Source: DATJBC01 sp035515515 (lineage in GTDB: Bacteria; Actinomycetota; Acidimicrobiia; Acidimicrobiales; UBA8190). From it: a stretch of DNA of 8,964 nt. The stretch covers positions 1 to 8,964 of the forward strand of contig DATJBC010000089.1 of assembly GCA_035515515.1 (NCBI GenBank), given 5' to 3'. A model generated the notes under the pieces. It searched no databases and was not told the DNA's origin. It saw only the letters and a list, made by a program, of their open reading frames with translations. The position numbers were made by a program, and so were the translations under genes. Each line of letters starts with the position of its first letter. Position 1 is the first letter of the stretch. Positions 1-6,692 of this stretch are shown here, in pieces.

Positions 1-1
1 C

Positions 2-172
2 GAGGACCGCCGGGCCTTGGCCGGCATCCGCTCGTCGGGATGGGAACGGCTGTCGGGGAGGTCGTTGGCCGCCGTCCTCGGCTTCCGGCCGCAGTACCTG
101 CTCGTCACCGTGAGCCGGCCACGCCAAGGCCACTGCTACAAAACGGTCGCCGCGCTCCTCCCGCGCCCATGA
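2..172 (+). CDS. C-terminal fragment of an unidentified protein (5' truncated)
   Basis: This frame is open from the window edge to a TGA at 170-172 and gives the last 56 residues of a protein that begins outside the window. The tail has a basic stretch, then a hydrophobic strand-like segment (PQYLLVTVSRP), and ends in LLPRP. A Gly-Trp segment followed later by a 'LLVT-R-P' strand is the sort of C-terminal end found in class I SAM-dependent methyltransferases, but the fragment is too short to assign a family and I give no function. The other two forward frames are less plausible: one stops near position 110 and the other runs on antisense to the next gene. It converges on the gene at 207-896, with 34 bases between the two stop codons. 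Confidence 0.5.
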   Translation, partial: EDRRALAGIRSSGWERLSGRSLAAVLGFRPQYLLVTVSRPRQGHCYKTVAALLPRP

Positions 173-176
173 CCCG

Positions 177-196
177 TCGCCGGCCAGCGCCGGTGG
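177..196. terminator. Candidate bidirectional hairpin between convergent genes
   Basis: The stretch holds a stem of CCGGC (180-184), loop CAGC and GCCGG (189-193). It can be lengthened outwards by C-G and G-U pairs to about eight base pairs. It lies between the stop codons of two convergent genes, where a shared terminator is expected. There is no T-tract, which is common in actinobacterial terminators but also makes the call weak. Confidence 0.35.
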
Positions 197-206
197 GGGC
201 TCGAGA

Positions 207-896
207 TCAGCGCTGGGCCCGACCCGAGGTGAGCGTCCCCGAGGCCAGGTCCTCGGCCATGGCCCAGCCGAAGGTGACCAGCCGGTCCCCCCGGCCGGCG
301 CCCACCGAGGCGAACAGCGCCGCCACCCCGTCTACCGGGACCTTCACCTTGGGCCCGTCGAAGTCGAGGGCTCCCGTCGGCTCGCCCTGGCCCGCCAGCA
401 CGAAGGTGCGGTCGTCGATGCGGCCGTCGGCCCCGAAGCGCTTGGCCAGGCGCCTGCCCCAGGCGCGCTCCTCGCCGCTGGGCTTGTGGTCGGGACGGGG
501 CACGACCTCCGTGAGGCCGCTGAAGGCCTGGTAGCCCTGCGCTCCGGCCAGGCGGGTGCCGACCAGCACGTCCTCGTCCGGGAAGGCCAACAGCGCCCGC
601 CGGTACTGGTCGGCCAGCATGAGCCGCAGGGACTGGTCGGCCTTCGCCGTGCGGTCCACGGTGGCCAGGCCGATGAGCAGCGACGGCGTCCCCCCGATGC
701 GCTCGAGGGTGGAGAACGAGTACCCCCGGAGCTTGCGACCCTCGCGGGCCAGGGTGATCAGAACCCACTCCTCACACTGCTTGGACAGAAAGCCGATGTC
801 GAACCCCGGCTCCCGCTCGACACACAGATCGGCCATCTCGGCCAGCTCGGCGTCGCTCAGCGCTGTGCAGTCCTTGGTCCCGACCTCAAACGGCAT
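207..896 (-). CDS. Hypothetical protein, possibly GNAT-like
   Basis: This is a 229-residue protein starting at ATG 896-894, with a GGAG Shine-Dalgarno sequence six bases upstream. No signal peptide or membrane segment is visible, so it is probably cytoplasmic. I do not recognise the family with certainty. The N-terminal half alternates helix and strand: an acidic helix with LSDAELAEMADLC, a strand around WVLITLAREG, then GYSFSTLERIGG and a long hydrophobic strand SLLIGLATVDR. A helix around residues 88-105 (QSLRLMLADQYRRALLAF) and a G-Y-QAF element follow. This order resembles the central strands and acetyl-CoA-binding region of GNAT acetyltransferases, but I see no clear R/Q-x-x-G-x-G/A loop, so that is only an inference. 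The C-terminal third (about 140-229) is less hydrophobic, is rich in Gly and Asp, and has no motif I know. The gene is separated from dnaE by 200 bases and a terminator-like hairpin, so it is probably its own transcription unit. Confidence 0.75.
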   Translation of the reverse strand: MPFEVGTKDCTALSDAELAEMADLCVEREPGFDIGFLSKQCEEWVLITLAREGRKLRGYSFSTLERIGGTPSLLIGLATVDRTAKADQSLRLMLADQYRRALLAFPDEDVLVGTRLAGAQGYQAFSGLTEVVPRPDHKPSGEERAWGRRLAKRFGADGRIDDRTFVLAGQGEPTGALDFDGPKVKVPVDGVAALFASVGAGRGDRLVTFGWAMAEDLASGTLTSGRAQR

Positions 897-991
897 CGCC
901 TGCTCCGTCTCGTCGCTGCTCGTCCGGCTCGCCCCCGCGTCACGCCGGCAATGGCAGGGCCAGGGCCGGTGCGCCTCGAGGGGTACCCACC

Positions 992-997
992 AGGATA
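992..997 (-). promoter_or_regulatory. Possible -10 box for the 207-896 gene
   Basis: On the minus strand this reads TATCCT, an exact match to the TANNNT actinobacterial -10 consensus and one of the few AT-containing spots in the 897-1096 gap. A transcript from here would have a leader of roughly 90 bases before the ATG at 896. No convincing -35 hexamer is visible 16-18 bases upstream, so this is a weak call. Confidence 0.25.
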
Positions 998-1048
998 CGG
1001 GACGCGGCGACCCCTAGCCCACTCGACGGGCCCTTCCCGGCCCCCGTG

Positions 1049-1066
1049 GGGGGGCGGCGGCCCCCC
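1049..1066 (-). terminator. GC hairpin downstream of dnaE
   Basis: The stem GGGGGGC (1049-1055) pairs perfectly with GCCCCCC (1060-1066) around a four-base loop, giving a very stable seven-pair hairpin about 30 bases beyond the dnaE stop codon. It has no U-tract. Together with the imperfect hairpin at 1073-1097 it probably ends dnaE transcription and separates it from the gene at 207-896. Confidence 0.5.
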
Positions 1067-1072
1067 GTACCA

Positions 1073-1097
1073 GGGCCCCGGCCGCCCCGCCGGGCCC
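1073..1097 (-). terminator. Imperfect hairpin abutting the dnaE stop codon
   Basis: GGGCCCCGGC (1073-1082) pairs with GCCGGGCCC (1089-1097), leaving one bulged C and a six-base loop. Its first transcribed base is the last base of the dnaE TAG stop codon. It may protect the 3' end or act with the 1049-1066 stem as a tandem terminator. Confidence 0.4.
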
Positions 1098-4000
1098 TAC
1101 GCCACGATGGCGCTCGACCCCAGGAGCATGCGCAGCTCCCCCAGCAGGCCACGGCGGCTGTCGACGTTGAACTCACCGGGCAGGCGCAGCACGGTCTGCC
1201 CGACGTGCAGGTAGACGGGCTCGTTCCCGGGGTGCTCGGACAACAGCGCCTTGAGGCGCTCGAGCACCGAGTCGGTGAGGACCCCGAGCGGCAGCTCCAC
1301 GCGCAGCTCCCCGGCGCCGTCCGCCGTGAGCTGCGGCCGGGTGGCCTCCATGCACACCAGTTTCACCTGGTCGTCCCGGGTGTCGAGGCGGCCCCGGACC
1401 ACGAACACGGCGTCGTCGCACAGCAGGGGGCCCACCTCCTGCATCACCTTGGGGAAGACGAACACCTCGATGGAGGCCCGCAGGTCCTCGAGCACGAAGG
1501 TGGCCATGAGCTCGCCGCGCTTGGTGTAGCGCCGCACCAGGCCGGTCACCACCCCGCCCACCGTGCGGACCTGGCCGTCGCGCCCCATGGCGTCCGGCGG
1601 GGCGTCGTCGAGCTCCTTGATGTCGCCCACCGTGCAGTCGGTCAGGCGGGCCAGGGCCCCCTCGAAGCCCCGCAGGGGGTGGTCGCTCACGTAGAGGCCC
1701 AGCATCTCCTTCTCGAAGGCCATGCGCTGGGCCTTGGTGAACTCGGTGTCGGGCACGGGCACGGCCGGGTCGCCGAAGGCCGCCGTGCCGTCGGCCCCGG
1801 GCTCGCCGAAGCCCTCCAGGGTGGAGAACAAGGTGGAGATGCCCGCCTGCTCCTCGCGGCGGCGCTCCAGGGTGCGGTCGACGATCTCCTCGAAGACCAG
1901 GCACAGGCCCTGGCGCGGGTAGCCGAGGGAGTCGAAGGCCCCCGCCTTCACGAGGGACTCCACCGTGCGCTTGTTGAGGACCACGGGGTCGACGCGCCAG
2001 CAGAAGTCGTAGAAGTCGCTGAAGGGCCCGCCCGCGGCGCGCTCGGCCACGATGCGCTCCACGAGGCCCTCGCCCACGTTGCGCACCGCCGCCAGGCCGA
2101 AGACGATGCGCCGGGCGCCCTCGTCGTCGGTGAGGGGGGTGAACTCCCCCGCCGAGGTGTTGATGTCGGGGACGAGCACCTCGATGCCCATGGCCCGGCA
2201 CTCGCCGAGGTAGATGGCCGTCTTGTCCTTGTCGTCCTTGACCGAGGTGAGCAGCGCGGCGAAGTACTCGACGGGGTGGTGGGCCTTCAGCCACGCCGTC
2301 TGGTAGGCCACGAGCCCGTACCCGTAGGCGTGCGACTTGTTGAAGGCGTAGTCGGCGAAGGGCTCGATGATGTCGAAGAGCTGGGTGCCGAGCTCGGCGC
2401 CGTATCCGTTGGCCGCGCAGCCCGCCACGAACTTCTCGCGCTCGGCCTGGATCATCTTGCGGATCTTCTTCCCGCACGCCTTGCGCAGGTTGTCGGCCTC
2501 CTCGAGGGTGTACCCGGCGAAGCGCTGGGCGACCCGCATCACCGACTCCTGGTACAGCATGAGCCCGTAGGTGTCGCCCAGGATGGCCTCCATGTCGGGA
2601 TGGAGGTACGACAGCTGCTTGCGGCCGTTCTTCAGCTCCGGGTAGTCGCGGTGCATGTTGGCGGCCATGGGCCCGGGCCGGTACAGCGCCACCAGGGCGG
2701 CGACGTCGTCGAAGGACGTGGGGGCGAGCGCCCGCATCGTGGACCGCATGGCGGCCCCCTCGAGCTGGAAGACGCCGATGGAGTCGGCGCGCTTCAACAT
2801 GGCGAACACGGCGGGGTCGTCGAGGGGGACGGCGTCGATGTCGGGACGCTGGCCGGTGGTGGCCTCCACGAGGTCGAGGGCGCGCTCGATCACCGACAGG
2901 TTGCGCAACCCGAGGAAGTCCATCTTGAGGAGGCCGAGCTCCTCCACGCCGTGCATCTCGTACTGGGTGACGATGGGGGCCTCGGCCGGGTCCTGGCCGC
3001 TCTCGGGCTTGCGCTGGATGGGGAGGTACTCGGTGAGCGGCTCCTTGGTGATCACCACCGCGGCGGCGTGGATGCCGTCCTGGCGGCGCAAGCCCTCGAG
3101 GCCCTTGGCCACGTCGATCACCCGGCGGGCTTCGTCGTCGGTGCTGTACATGTCGCGCAGGCCCTGGGCCGTCACGTAGCCGTCCTCGTGGCCCTCCACG
3201 CGGTCGAGGCACGCCCGCAGCGGGGTGTCGCGGCCCATGATGAGGGGGGGCATGGCCTTGGCGATGCGGTCCCCCACCGCGTACGGGTACCCGAGCACCC
3301 GCGCCGCGTCGCGCACAGCGGCACGCGCCTTGATGGTGGAGAACGTGACGATCTGGGCCACCCGGTCGGCGCCGTAGCGCTCGGCGGCGTAGCGGATCAT
3401 CTCGGCGCGGTAGCGCTCGTCGAAGTCCATGTCGATGTCGGGCATCTGCTTGCGGCCCGGGTTGAGGAAGCGCTCGAACATCAGCCCGTAGCGGATGGGG
3501 TCGAGGTCCACGATGCGCAGGCAGTAGGCCACGCAGCACCCCGCGGCGGAGCCCCGTCCCGGGCCCACCCGGATGCCGCTGTCGCGGGCGTGGCGGATGA
3601 GGTCCCACACCACCAGGAAGTAGGCCGAGAAGCCCATGCCGGCGATCACCCCGAGCTCGTAGTCGAGGCGCTCGGCCACCGCCGAGGGCACCGGCGAGCC
3701 GTAGCGGTCGACGGCCTTCTCGAAGGTCAGGTGGCGCAGGTAGGCGTCGGCCCGCTCCTCGTAGGTGTCGCCCGCCACGGTGGCGGGCACGGGGAACTCG
3801 GGCAGGGCGTTCAGGCCGAACTCGATGGTCACGTCCGCCCGCTCGGCGATGAGCAGCGTGTTGTCGCACGCCTCGGGCACCTCGCCGAACAGGGCCCGCA
3901 TCTCCGCCGCGGACTTCAGGTAGTGCTCCTCCCCCTCGAACTTGAAGCGCTTGGGGTCGTCGATGAGCGCGCCCGTCTGCACGCACAGCAGGGCGTCGTG

Positions 4001-4699
4001 GGAGACGGCGTCCTGGCGATGGGTGTAGTGGCTGTCGTTGGTGGCGAGCAGCGGGGCGCCCAGCTGGCGGGCGATGCGGACGAGCCCGGGGTTGGTGCGG
4101 GCCTGCTGGGGAAGGCCGTGGTCCTGGAGCTCGACGAAGAGGTTGTCGCGGCCGAAGACGTCCTGGAGCCGCCCGGCCAGCTTGAGGGCCCGCTCCTCGT
4201 CGTCGGCCATGAGCGCCTGGAGCACCACGCCGCCCAGGCACCCCGTGGTGGCGATGATGCCCTCGTGGTGGCGCTCGAGCAGCTCCCAGTCGACCCGCGG
4301 CTTGTAGTAGTAGCCCTCGAGATAGGCGGCCGACGACAGCTTGAGGAGGTTCTGGTAGCCGGCGCTCGTCTCGGCCAGCAGCGTCAGGTGGTAGTAGAGC
4401 TTCTCGCCCCCCTCGACGTCCCCGCCGGTGTCGTCGACGCGCCCGCGCCGCACGGGGCGCTCGTGGCGCGACTCCGCCGCCATGTAGGCCTCGGTCCCGA
4501 TGACGGGGTTGATCCCCGCGTTGCGACAGGCCGCGTAGAAGTCGAGGACCCCGTACATGTTGCCGTGGTCGGTGATGCCCAGGGCCGGCTGGCCGTCGGC
4601 CACGGCGGCCGACACCAGCTCGTCGAGGCGCGACGCCCCGTCGAGCATCGAGTACTCGGTGTGGGTGTGCAGGTGGGCGAACGATGCGGTGGCGACCAT
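1097..4699 (-). CDS. dnaE: DNA polymerase III subunit alpha (DnaE1 type)
   Basis: This is the catalytic subunit of the replicative polymerase and makes DNA at the fork. The 1200-residue length is normal for actinobacterial DnaE1. An N-terminal PHP domain (about 7-290) is followed by the C-family polymerase palm, thumb and fingers (about 300-830), a helix-hairpin-helix region (about 865-925), and an OB fold (about 1042-1120). The catalytic aspartates are visible: D421 and D423 in PDIDMDFD, and D594 in LLKMDFLGL. By position these match E. coli D401, D403 and D555. The PHP domain keeps a full set of metal ligands (H11, H13, D20, H45, E70, H104, C154, D222, H224), as in Mycobacterium tuberculosis DnaE1, where this domain proofreads. 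A hydrophobic ISTLF segment (954-958) sits where the internal clamp-binding motif is expected, but lacks the usual Gln. No intein is present. The ATG at 4699 has a GGAGG about 13 bases upstream, rather far, with a GGGG run nearer. bpa lies 135 bases upstream on the same strand. Confidence 0.97.
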   Translation of the reverse strand: MVATASFAHLHTHTEYSMLDGASRLDELVSAAVADGQPALGITDHGNMYGVLDFYAACRNAGINPVIGTEAYMAAESRHERPVRRGRVDDTGGDVEGGEKLYYHLTLLAETSAGYQNLLKLSSAAYLEGYYYKPRVDWELLERHHEGIIATTGCLGGVVLQALMADDEERALKLAGRLQDVFGRDNLFVELQDHGLPQQARTNPGLVRIARQLGAPLLATNDSHYTHRQDAVSHDALLCVQTGALIDDPKRFKFEGEEHYLKSAAEMRALFGEVPEACDNTLLIAERADVTIEFGLNALPEFPVPATVAGDTYEERADAYLRHLTFEKAVDRYGSPVPSAVAERLDYELGVIAGMGFSAYFLVVWDLIRHARDSGIRVGPGRGSAAGCCVAYCLRIVDLDPIRYGLMFERFLNPGRKQMPDIDMDFDERYRAEMIRYAAERYGADRVAQIVTFSTIKARAAVRDAARVLGYPYAVGDRIAKAMPPLIMGRDTPLRACLDRVEGHEDGYVTAQGLRDMYSTDDEARRVIDVAKGLEGLRRQDGIHAAAVVITKEPLTEYLPIQRKPESGQDPAEAPIVTQYEMHGVEELGLLKMDFLGLRNLSVIERALDLVEATTGQRPDIDAVPLDDPAVFAMLKRADSIGVFQLEGAAMRSTMRALAPTSFDDVAALVALYRPGPMAANMHRDYPELKNGRKQLSYLHPDMEAILGDTYGLMLYQESVMRVAQRFAGYTLEEADNLRKACGKKIRKMIQAEREKFVAGCAANGYGAELGTQLFDIIEPFADYAFNKSHAYGYGLVAYQTAWLKAHHPVEYFAALLTSVKDDKDKTAIYLGECRAMGIEVLVPDINTSAGEFTPLTDDEGARRIVFGLAAVRNVGEGLVERIVAERAAGGPFSDFYDFCWRVDPVVLNKRTVESLVKAGAFDSLGYPRQGLCLVFEEIVDRTLERRREEQAGISTLFSTLEGFGEPGADGTAAFGDPAVPVPDTEFTKAQRMAFEKEMLGLYVSDHPLRGFEGALARLTDCTVGDIKELDDAPPDAMGRDGQVRTVGGVVTGLVRRYTKRGELMATFVLEDLRASIEVFVFPKVMQEVGPLLCDDAVFVVRGRLDTRDDQVKLVCMEATRPQLTADGAGELRVELPLGVLTDSVLERLKALLSEHPGNEPVYLHVGQTVLRLPGEFNVDSRRGLLGELRMLLGSSAIVA

Positions 4700-4750
4700 G
4701 GTCAGCCCCGTTCCTCCCTCGAGGCCTCGATGTGGATGGGGCAGCGGGCC

Positions 4751-4770
4751 CTGGCCGCCGCTGGCCGCCG
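4751..4770. repeat. Perfect tandem duplication of a 10-mer
   Basis: CTGGCCGCCG occurs twice head to tail in the untranslated stretch between bpa and dnaE. The flanks GGGCC (4746-4750) and GGCCC (4770-4774) can pair around it, so it could sit inside a hairpin in the dnaE leader. It may be simple replication slippage. Confidence 0.6.
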
Positions 4771-4793
4771 GCCCGGGGGTGGCGGCGGAATCA

Positions 4794-4813
4794 CAGACGT
4801 GTCATTCAGACGT
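4794..4813. repeat. Direct repeat CAGACGT, period 13, at the dnaE promoter
   Basis: CAGACGT is found at 4794-4800 and again at 4807-4813, on the same strand and 13 bases apart, overlapping and just downstream of the predicted dnaE -10 box. The same heptamer, within a shared ten-base ATTCAGACGT, recurs at the start of the Rrf2 gene (6685-6694). It could be an operator half-site pair, or chance. Confidence 0.4.
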
Positions 4814-4838
4814 TAGCACCGGCCCGTGACGGGGTCAG
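4810..4838 (-). promoter_or_regulatory. Candidate housekeeping promoter for dnaE
   Basis: On the minus strand, CTGACC (4838-4833) matches four of six bases of TTGACA. It is followed after exactly 17 bases by TAACGT (4815-4810), which fits the TANNNT -10 consensus. The -35 box overlaps the bpa stop codon. Transcription would begin near 4803, giving a leader of about 104 bases before the dnaE ATG. This would let dnaE be expressed apart from the genes upstream of it. Confidence 0.4.
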
Positions 4839-5377
4839 AGGTAGGTGCCGGGGCGGGCCCCCGGCCCGTCGGCGGGGCCGGGACCCGGCGGCAGGCCGCG
4901 CTGGCGCATCTCCTCGAGCTGGGCCCGGGCCGCCATCTGCTGGGCCAGGAGCGTGGCCTGGATGCCGTGGAACAGCCCCTCGAGCCACCCCACGAGCTGG
5001 GCCTGGGCGATGCGCAGCTCGGCCTCCGAGGGCACCGACTGCTCGTCGAAGGGCAGCGCCATGCGGTCCAGCTCGGCCGCCAGGTCGGGGCTGAGGGCGT
5101 CGGCCAGCTCGCGCACCGACTGCTCGTAGATCTCGCGCAGCCGGGTCCGGCTGGCCTCGTCGAGGCCGGTGCTGCGCACCTCGTCGAGCAGCTGCTTGAC
5201 CATCGAGCCGATCCGCATGACCTTGGCGGGCTGCTCCACCGACTCGGTGACGTCGGCCTCGCTCGGGGTGGCGCCCCCGCTGGAGTCCGGGATGATCAGG
5301 CCCGAGGGGCGCTCGCCCGGTTGCAGCAGCACGGGGTCGCCGTGGTCGCCTGTCGGGCCGGCCGGTTGCTCGTCCAT
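4835..5377 (-). CDS. bpa: Bacterial proteasome activator (Bpa/PafE)
   Basis: This 180-residue protein matches the Bpa/PafE family (DUF2587), which forms a dodecameric ring that docks on the 20S proteasome and opens its gate without ATP, so that unfolded and damaged proteins can be degraded. The core (about 46-154) is almost continuous with what I recall of the M. tuberculosis protein: VEQPAKVMRIG, DEASRTRLREI, LPFDEQSVPSEAELRIAQAQ and GWLEGLFHGIQ are hallmark stretches of its helical bundle. The tail is a flexible Gly/Pro-rich linker ending in GTYL, an HbYX-like motif for the proteasome alpha pockets; the mycobacterial protein ends in GQYL. The N-terminal 45 residues are acidic and low in complexity. 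ATG 5377 is chosen because it has a strong GGGAGG nine bases upstream. The same frame stays open far upstream through the neighbouring gene, but that part is a shadow. It follows the phosphodiesterase gene by 44 bases and is probably co-transcribed with it. Confidence 0.95.
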   Translation of the reverse strand: MDEQPAGPTGDHGDPVLLQPGERPSGLIIPDSSGGATPSEADVTESVEQPAKVMRIGSMVKQLLDEVRSTGLDEASRTRLREIYEQSVRELADALSPDLAAELDRMALPFDEQSVPSEAELRIAQAQLVGWLEGLFHGIQATLLAQQMAARAQLEEMRQRGLPPGPGPADGPGARPGTYL

Positions 5378-5386
5378 GGCCTCGAT

Positions 5387-5392
5387 CCTCCC
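5387..5392 (-). promoter_or_regulatory. Shine-Dalgarno sequence of bpa
   Basis: GGGAGG on the minus strand lies nine bases before the ATG at 5377. It fixes the bpa start and rules out reading the long upstream open frame as a fusion protein. Confidence 0.7.
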
Positions 5393-5421
5393 AAACAGCG
5401 CGGCGTCGGCCAAACCGCGCG

Positions 5422-6618
5422 TCAGACGGCCAGGGCCAGCAGGGGGACCAGCATCTCGGCCGAGGTGAGCGAGCCGTGGCGCCCCATGAGCCGGGTCTCG
5501 CCCGTGTCGGCCGGGTCGAGGAAGGCCACGGGGGCGTGCGCCACCACGGCGACGTCGCCCAGGCGGCCGGCCACCGCCGCCGACAGCGGCCCGCCGAACC
5601 ACCCGTCGGCCTCGGCCTCCTGGCGGGTGCACACCCACGCCTCGTCGCCGTGCGCCCGGCGGGCCCCGGCCACCACGTCGTCGAGCGCCCCGGGCCGCAC
5701 GTGCAACCACCGGAACCGCCCCTCCCCCGAGAGCAGCTCGAGGGCGTCGAAGAGCGCGGGGTCGAGCAGGCGCACCGCCCCGCCCACCTCGACCTGGCCG
5801 TGGTCCGAGGTGACCACGAGCACGGCCCCCGGGGGCATCGACGCCAGGAGGTCCCCCACCAGGCGCTCCACCGCGCCCAGCTCGGCCCGGTAGAACTCGC
5901 CCAGGCCGTGCTCGTGGGCCACCTTGTCGAGGCCGTCGTAGTACACGTACAAGAAGGTGTGGCCCGCCTCGAGCAGCTGGCGCACGCGCACCACCAGCGC
6001 CGAGGGGACCGACCAGCCCGCCAGGTGGGCGCCGCTCAGATGGGCGGCGGTGAAGCCGGTGGCGGCGAACTCGGCGCGCGTCACCGCCGTCACCGCCCGG
6101 CCCCCGAAGGGCGCCACGGGTTGGAAGCGCGCCGGGGGCACCGTCCGCCGGGCGTCGCCGCGCGCCGTGCGCCAGCGCAGCACGTTCATGACCTCGGCCC
6201 CGGGGCCCGCACCGTCGGTGTCGACGCGCACGCGGTAGCCCACCACGCCGTGGGCGGCGGGCGGCGTCCCGGTGGTGAGCGACGTGAGGGCGGTGGCGGT
6301 GGTGGTGGGCGCCACCGAGGTGATGGGGCCGCCCGCCGCGCCGCGCAGGGTGGGGGCGGCGTCCGACGCCTGCAGGTACTCCCATCCCAGCCCGTCCAGG
6401 ACGAGCAGGACGATCTGGCGGGGCTCGTGCGCGGGGGCGGGCAGCCATCCCGGGGGCTCCTGCGCCCGGCCCGACGGGCCCGCGTCGTCGCCCGGCAGGC
6501 GCGCCATGAGGGCGGGGACCACCGACGACAGGCAGGCGCCCCCGTAGCGGGGGACGAGGGGGGCGGGGGGCTCGTCCCCGGTCCCGGCCCCTCCGCTGGG
6601 GCTCGCCGCCGCGCTCAT
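5422..6618 (-). CDS. Alkaline phosphatase superfamily phosphodiesterase/nucleotide pyrophosphatase
   Basis: This is a 398-residue two-metal phosphohydrolase of the type I phosphodiesterase/nucleotide pyrophosphatase group. It likely cleaves phosphodiester or pyrophosphate bonds, but the substrate cannot be told from sequence. Counting from the ATG at 6618, the visible metal and catalytic residues are D75 in VLLVLDGLGW, a nucleophile Thr within 105-107 of APTTTATAL, D231 and H235 in LDKVAHEHG, D272-H273 in TSDHG, and H381 in GRHGSL. The set is complete, so the enzyme should be active. No signal peptide or membrane helix is seen, and the first 60 residues are a Gly/Pro/Ala-rich low-complexity lead. 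ATG 6618 is preferred because TACAGT lies seven bases before it, as in leaderless genes. An in-frame ATG at 6636 would add six residues, but its Shine-Dalgarno is weak. bpa follows 44 bases downstream. The gene is divergent from the Rrf2 regulator. Confidence 0.88.
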   Translation of the reverse strand: MSAAASPSGGAGTGDEPPAPLVPRYGGACLSSVVPALMARLPGDDAGPSGRAQEPPGWLPAPAHEPRQIVLLVLDGLGWEYLQASDAAPTLRGAAGGPITSVAPTTTATALTSLTTGTPPAAHGVVGYRVRVDTDGAGPGAEVMNVLRWRTARGDARRTVPPARFQPVAPFGGRAVTAVTRAEFAATGFTAAHLSGAHLAGWSVPSALVVRVRQLLEAGHTFLYVYYDGLDKVAHEHGLGEFYRAELGAVERLVGDLLASMPPGAVLVVTSDHGQVEVGGAVRLLDPALFDALELLSGEGRFRWLHVRPGALDDVVAGARRAHGDEAWVCTRQEAEADGWFGGPLSAAVAGRLGDVAVVAHAPVAFLDPADTGETRLMGRHGSLTSAEMLVPLLALAV

Positions 6619-6625
6619 CTGCGGC

Positions 6626-6631
6626 ACTGTA
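6626..6631 (-). promoter_or_regulatory. Leaderless-type -10 box of the phosphodiesterase gene
   Basis: TACAGT on the minus strand matches TANNNT and is followed by seven bases and then ATG (6618), the spacing expected when transcription starts at the first base of the start codon. There is no good Shine-Dalgarno at that ATG. No clear -35 box is visible. Confidence 0.45.
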
Positions 6632-6680
6632 CCCATTCACCGACGCCCCGCCGGCGCCGCTGGCGCCGCAGGGTCGCAGG

Positions 6681-6686
6681 TACGAT
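6681..6686 (+). promoter_or_regulatory. Leaderless-type -10 box of the Rrf2 gene
   Basis: TACGAT matches TANNNT and is followed by six bases and then the GTG start at 6693. Transcription would begin at or next to the start codon, fitting the absence of a strong ribosome-binding site. The mirror-image promoter of the phosphodiesterase gene is only about 50 bases away, so a regulator bound here could act on both. Confidence 0.5.
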
Positions 6687-6692
6687 TCAGAC

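Noticed and set aside
40..534. A 164-codon plus-strand frame crossing the first two genes
   Set aside because: Pro/Arg/Ser-rich sequence without motifs, and antisense to the 207-896 gene, which has a Shine-Dalgarno and ordered structure.
1173..4241. A 1022-codon minus-strand frame within dnaE
   Set aside because: Arg/Pro/Gly-rich frame-shifted reading of dnaE with no recognisable domain.
1046..4816. A 1256-codon open frame on the plus strand running the whole length of dnaE, antisense to it
   Set aside because: Its translation is rich in His, Gly, Val and Leu without motifs, as expected when a high-GC gene with GC-rich third positions is read backwards. dnaE on the other strand has every catalytic motif.
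4835..6640. A 601-codon minus-strand frame that would fuse an upstream region to Bpa
   Set aside because: Only the last 180 codons are Bpa, and they start at an ATG with a strong Shine-Dalgarno. The upstream part is a shadow of the phosphodiesterase gene and is low-complexity Arg/Gly/Pro.
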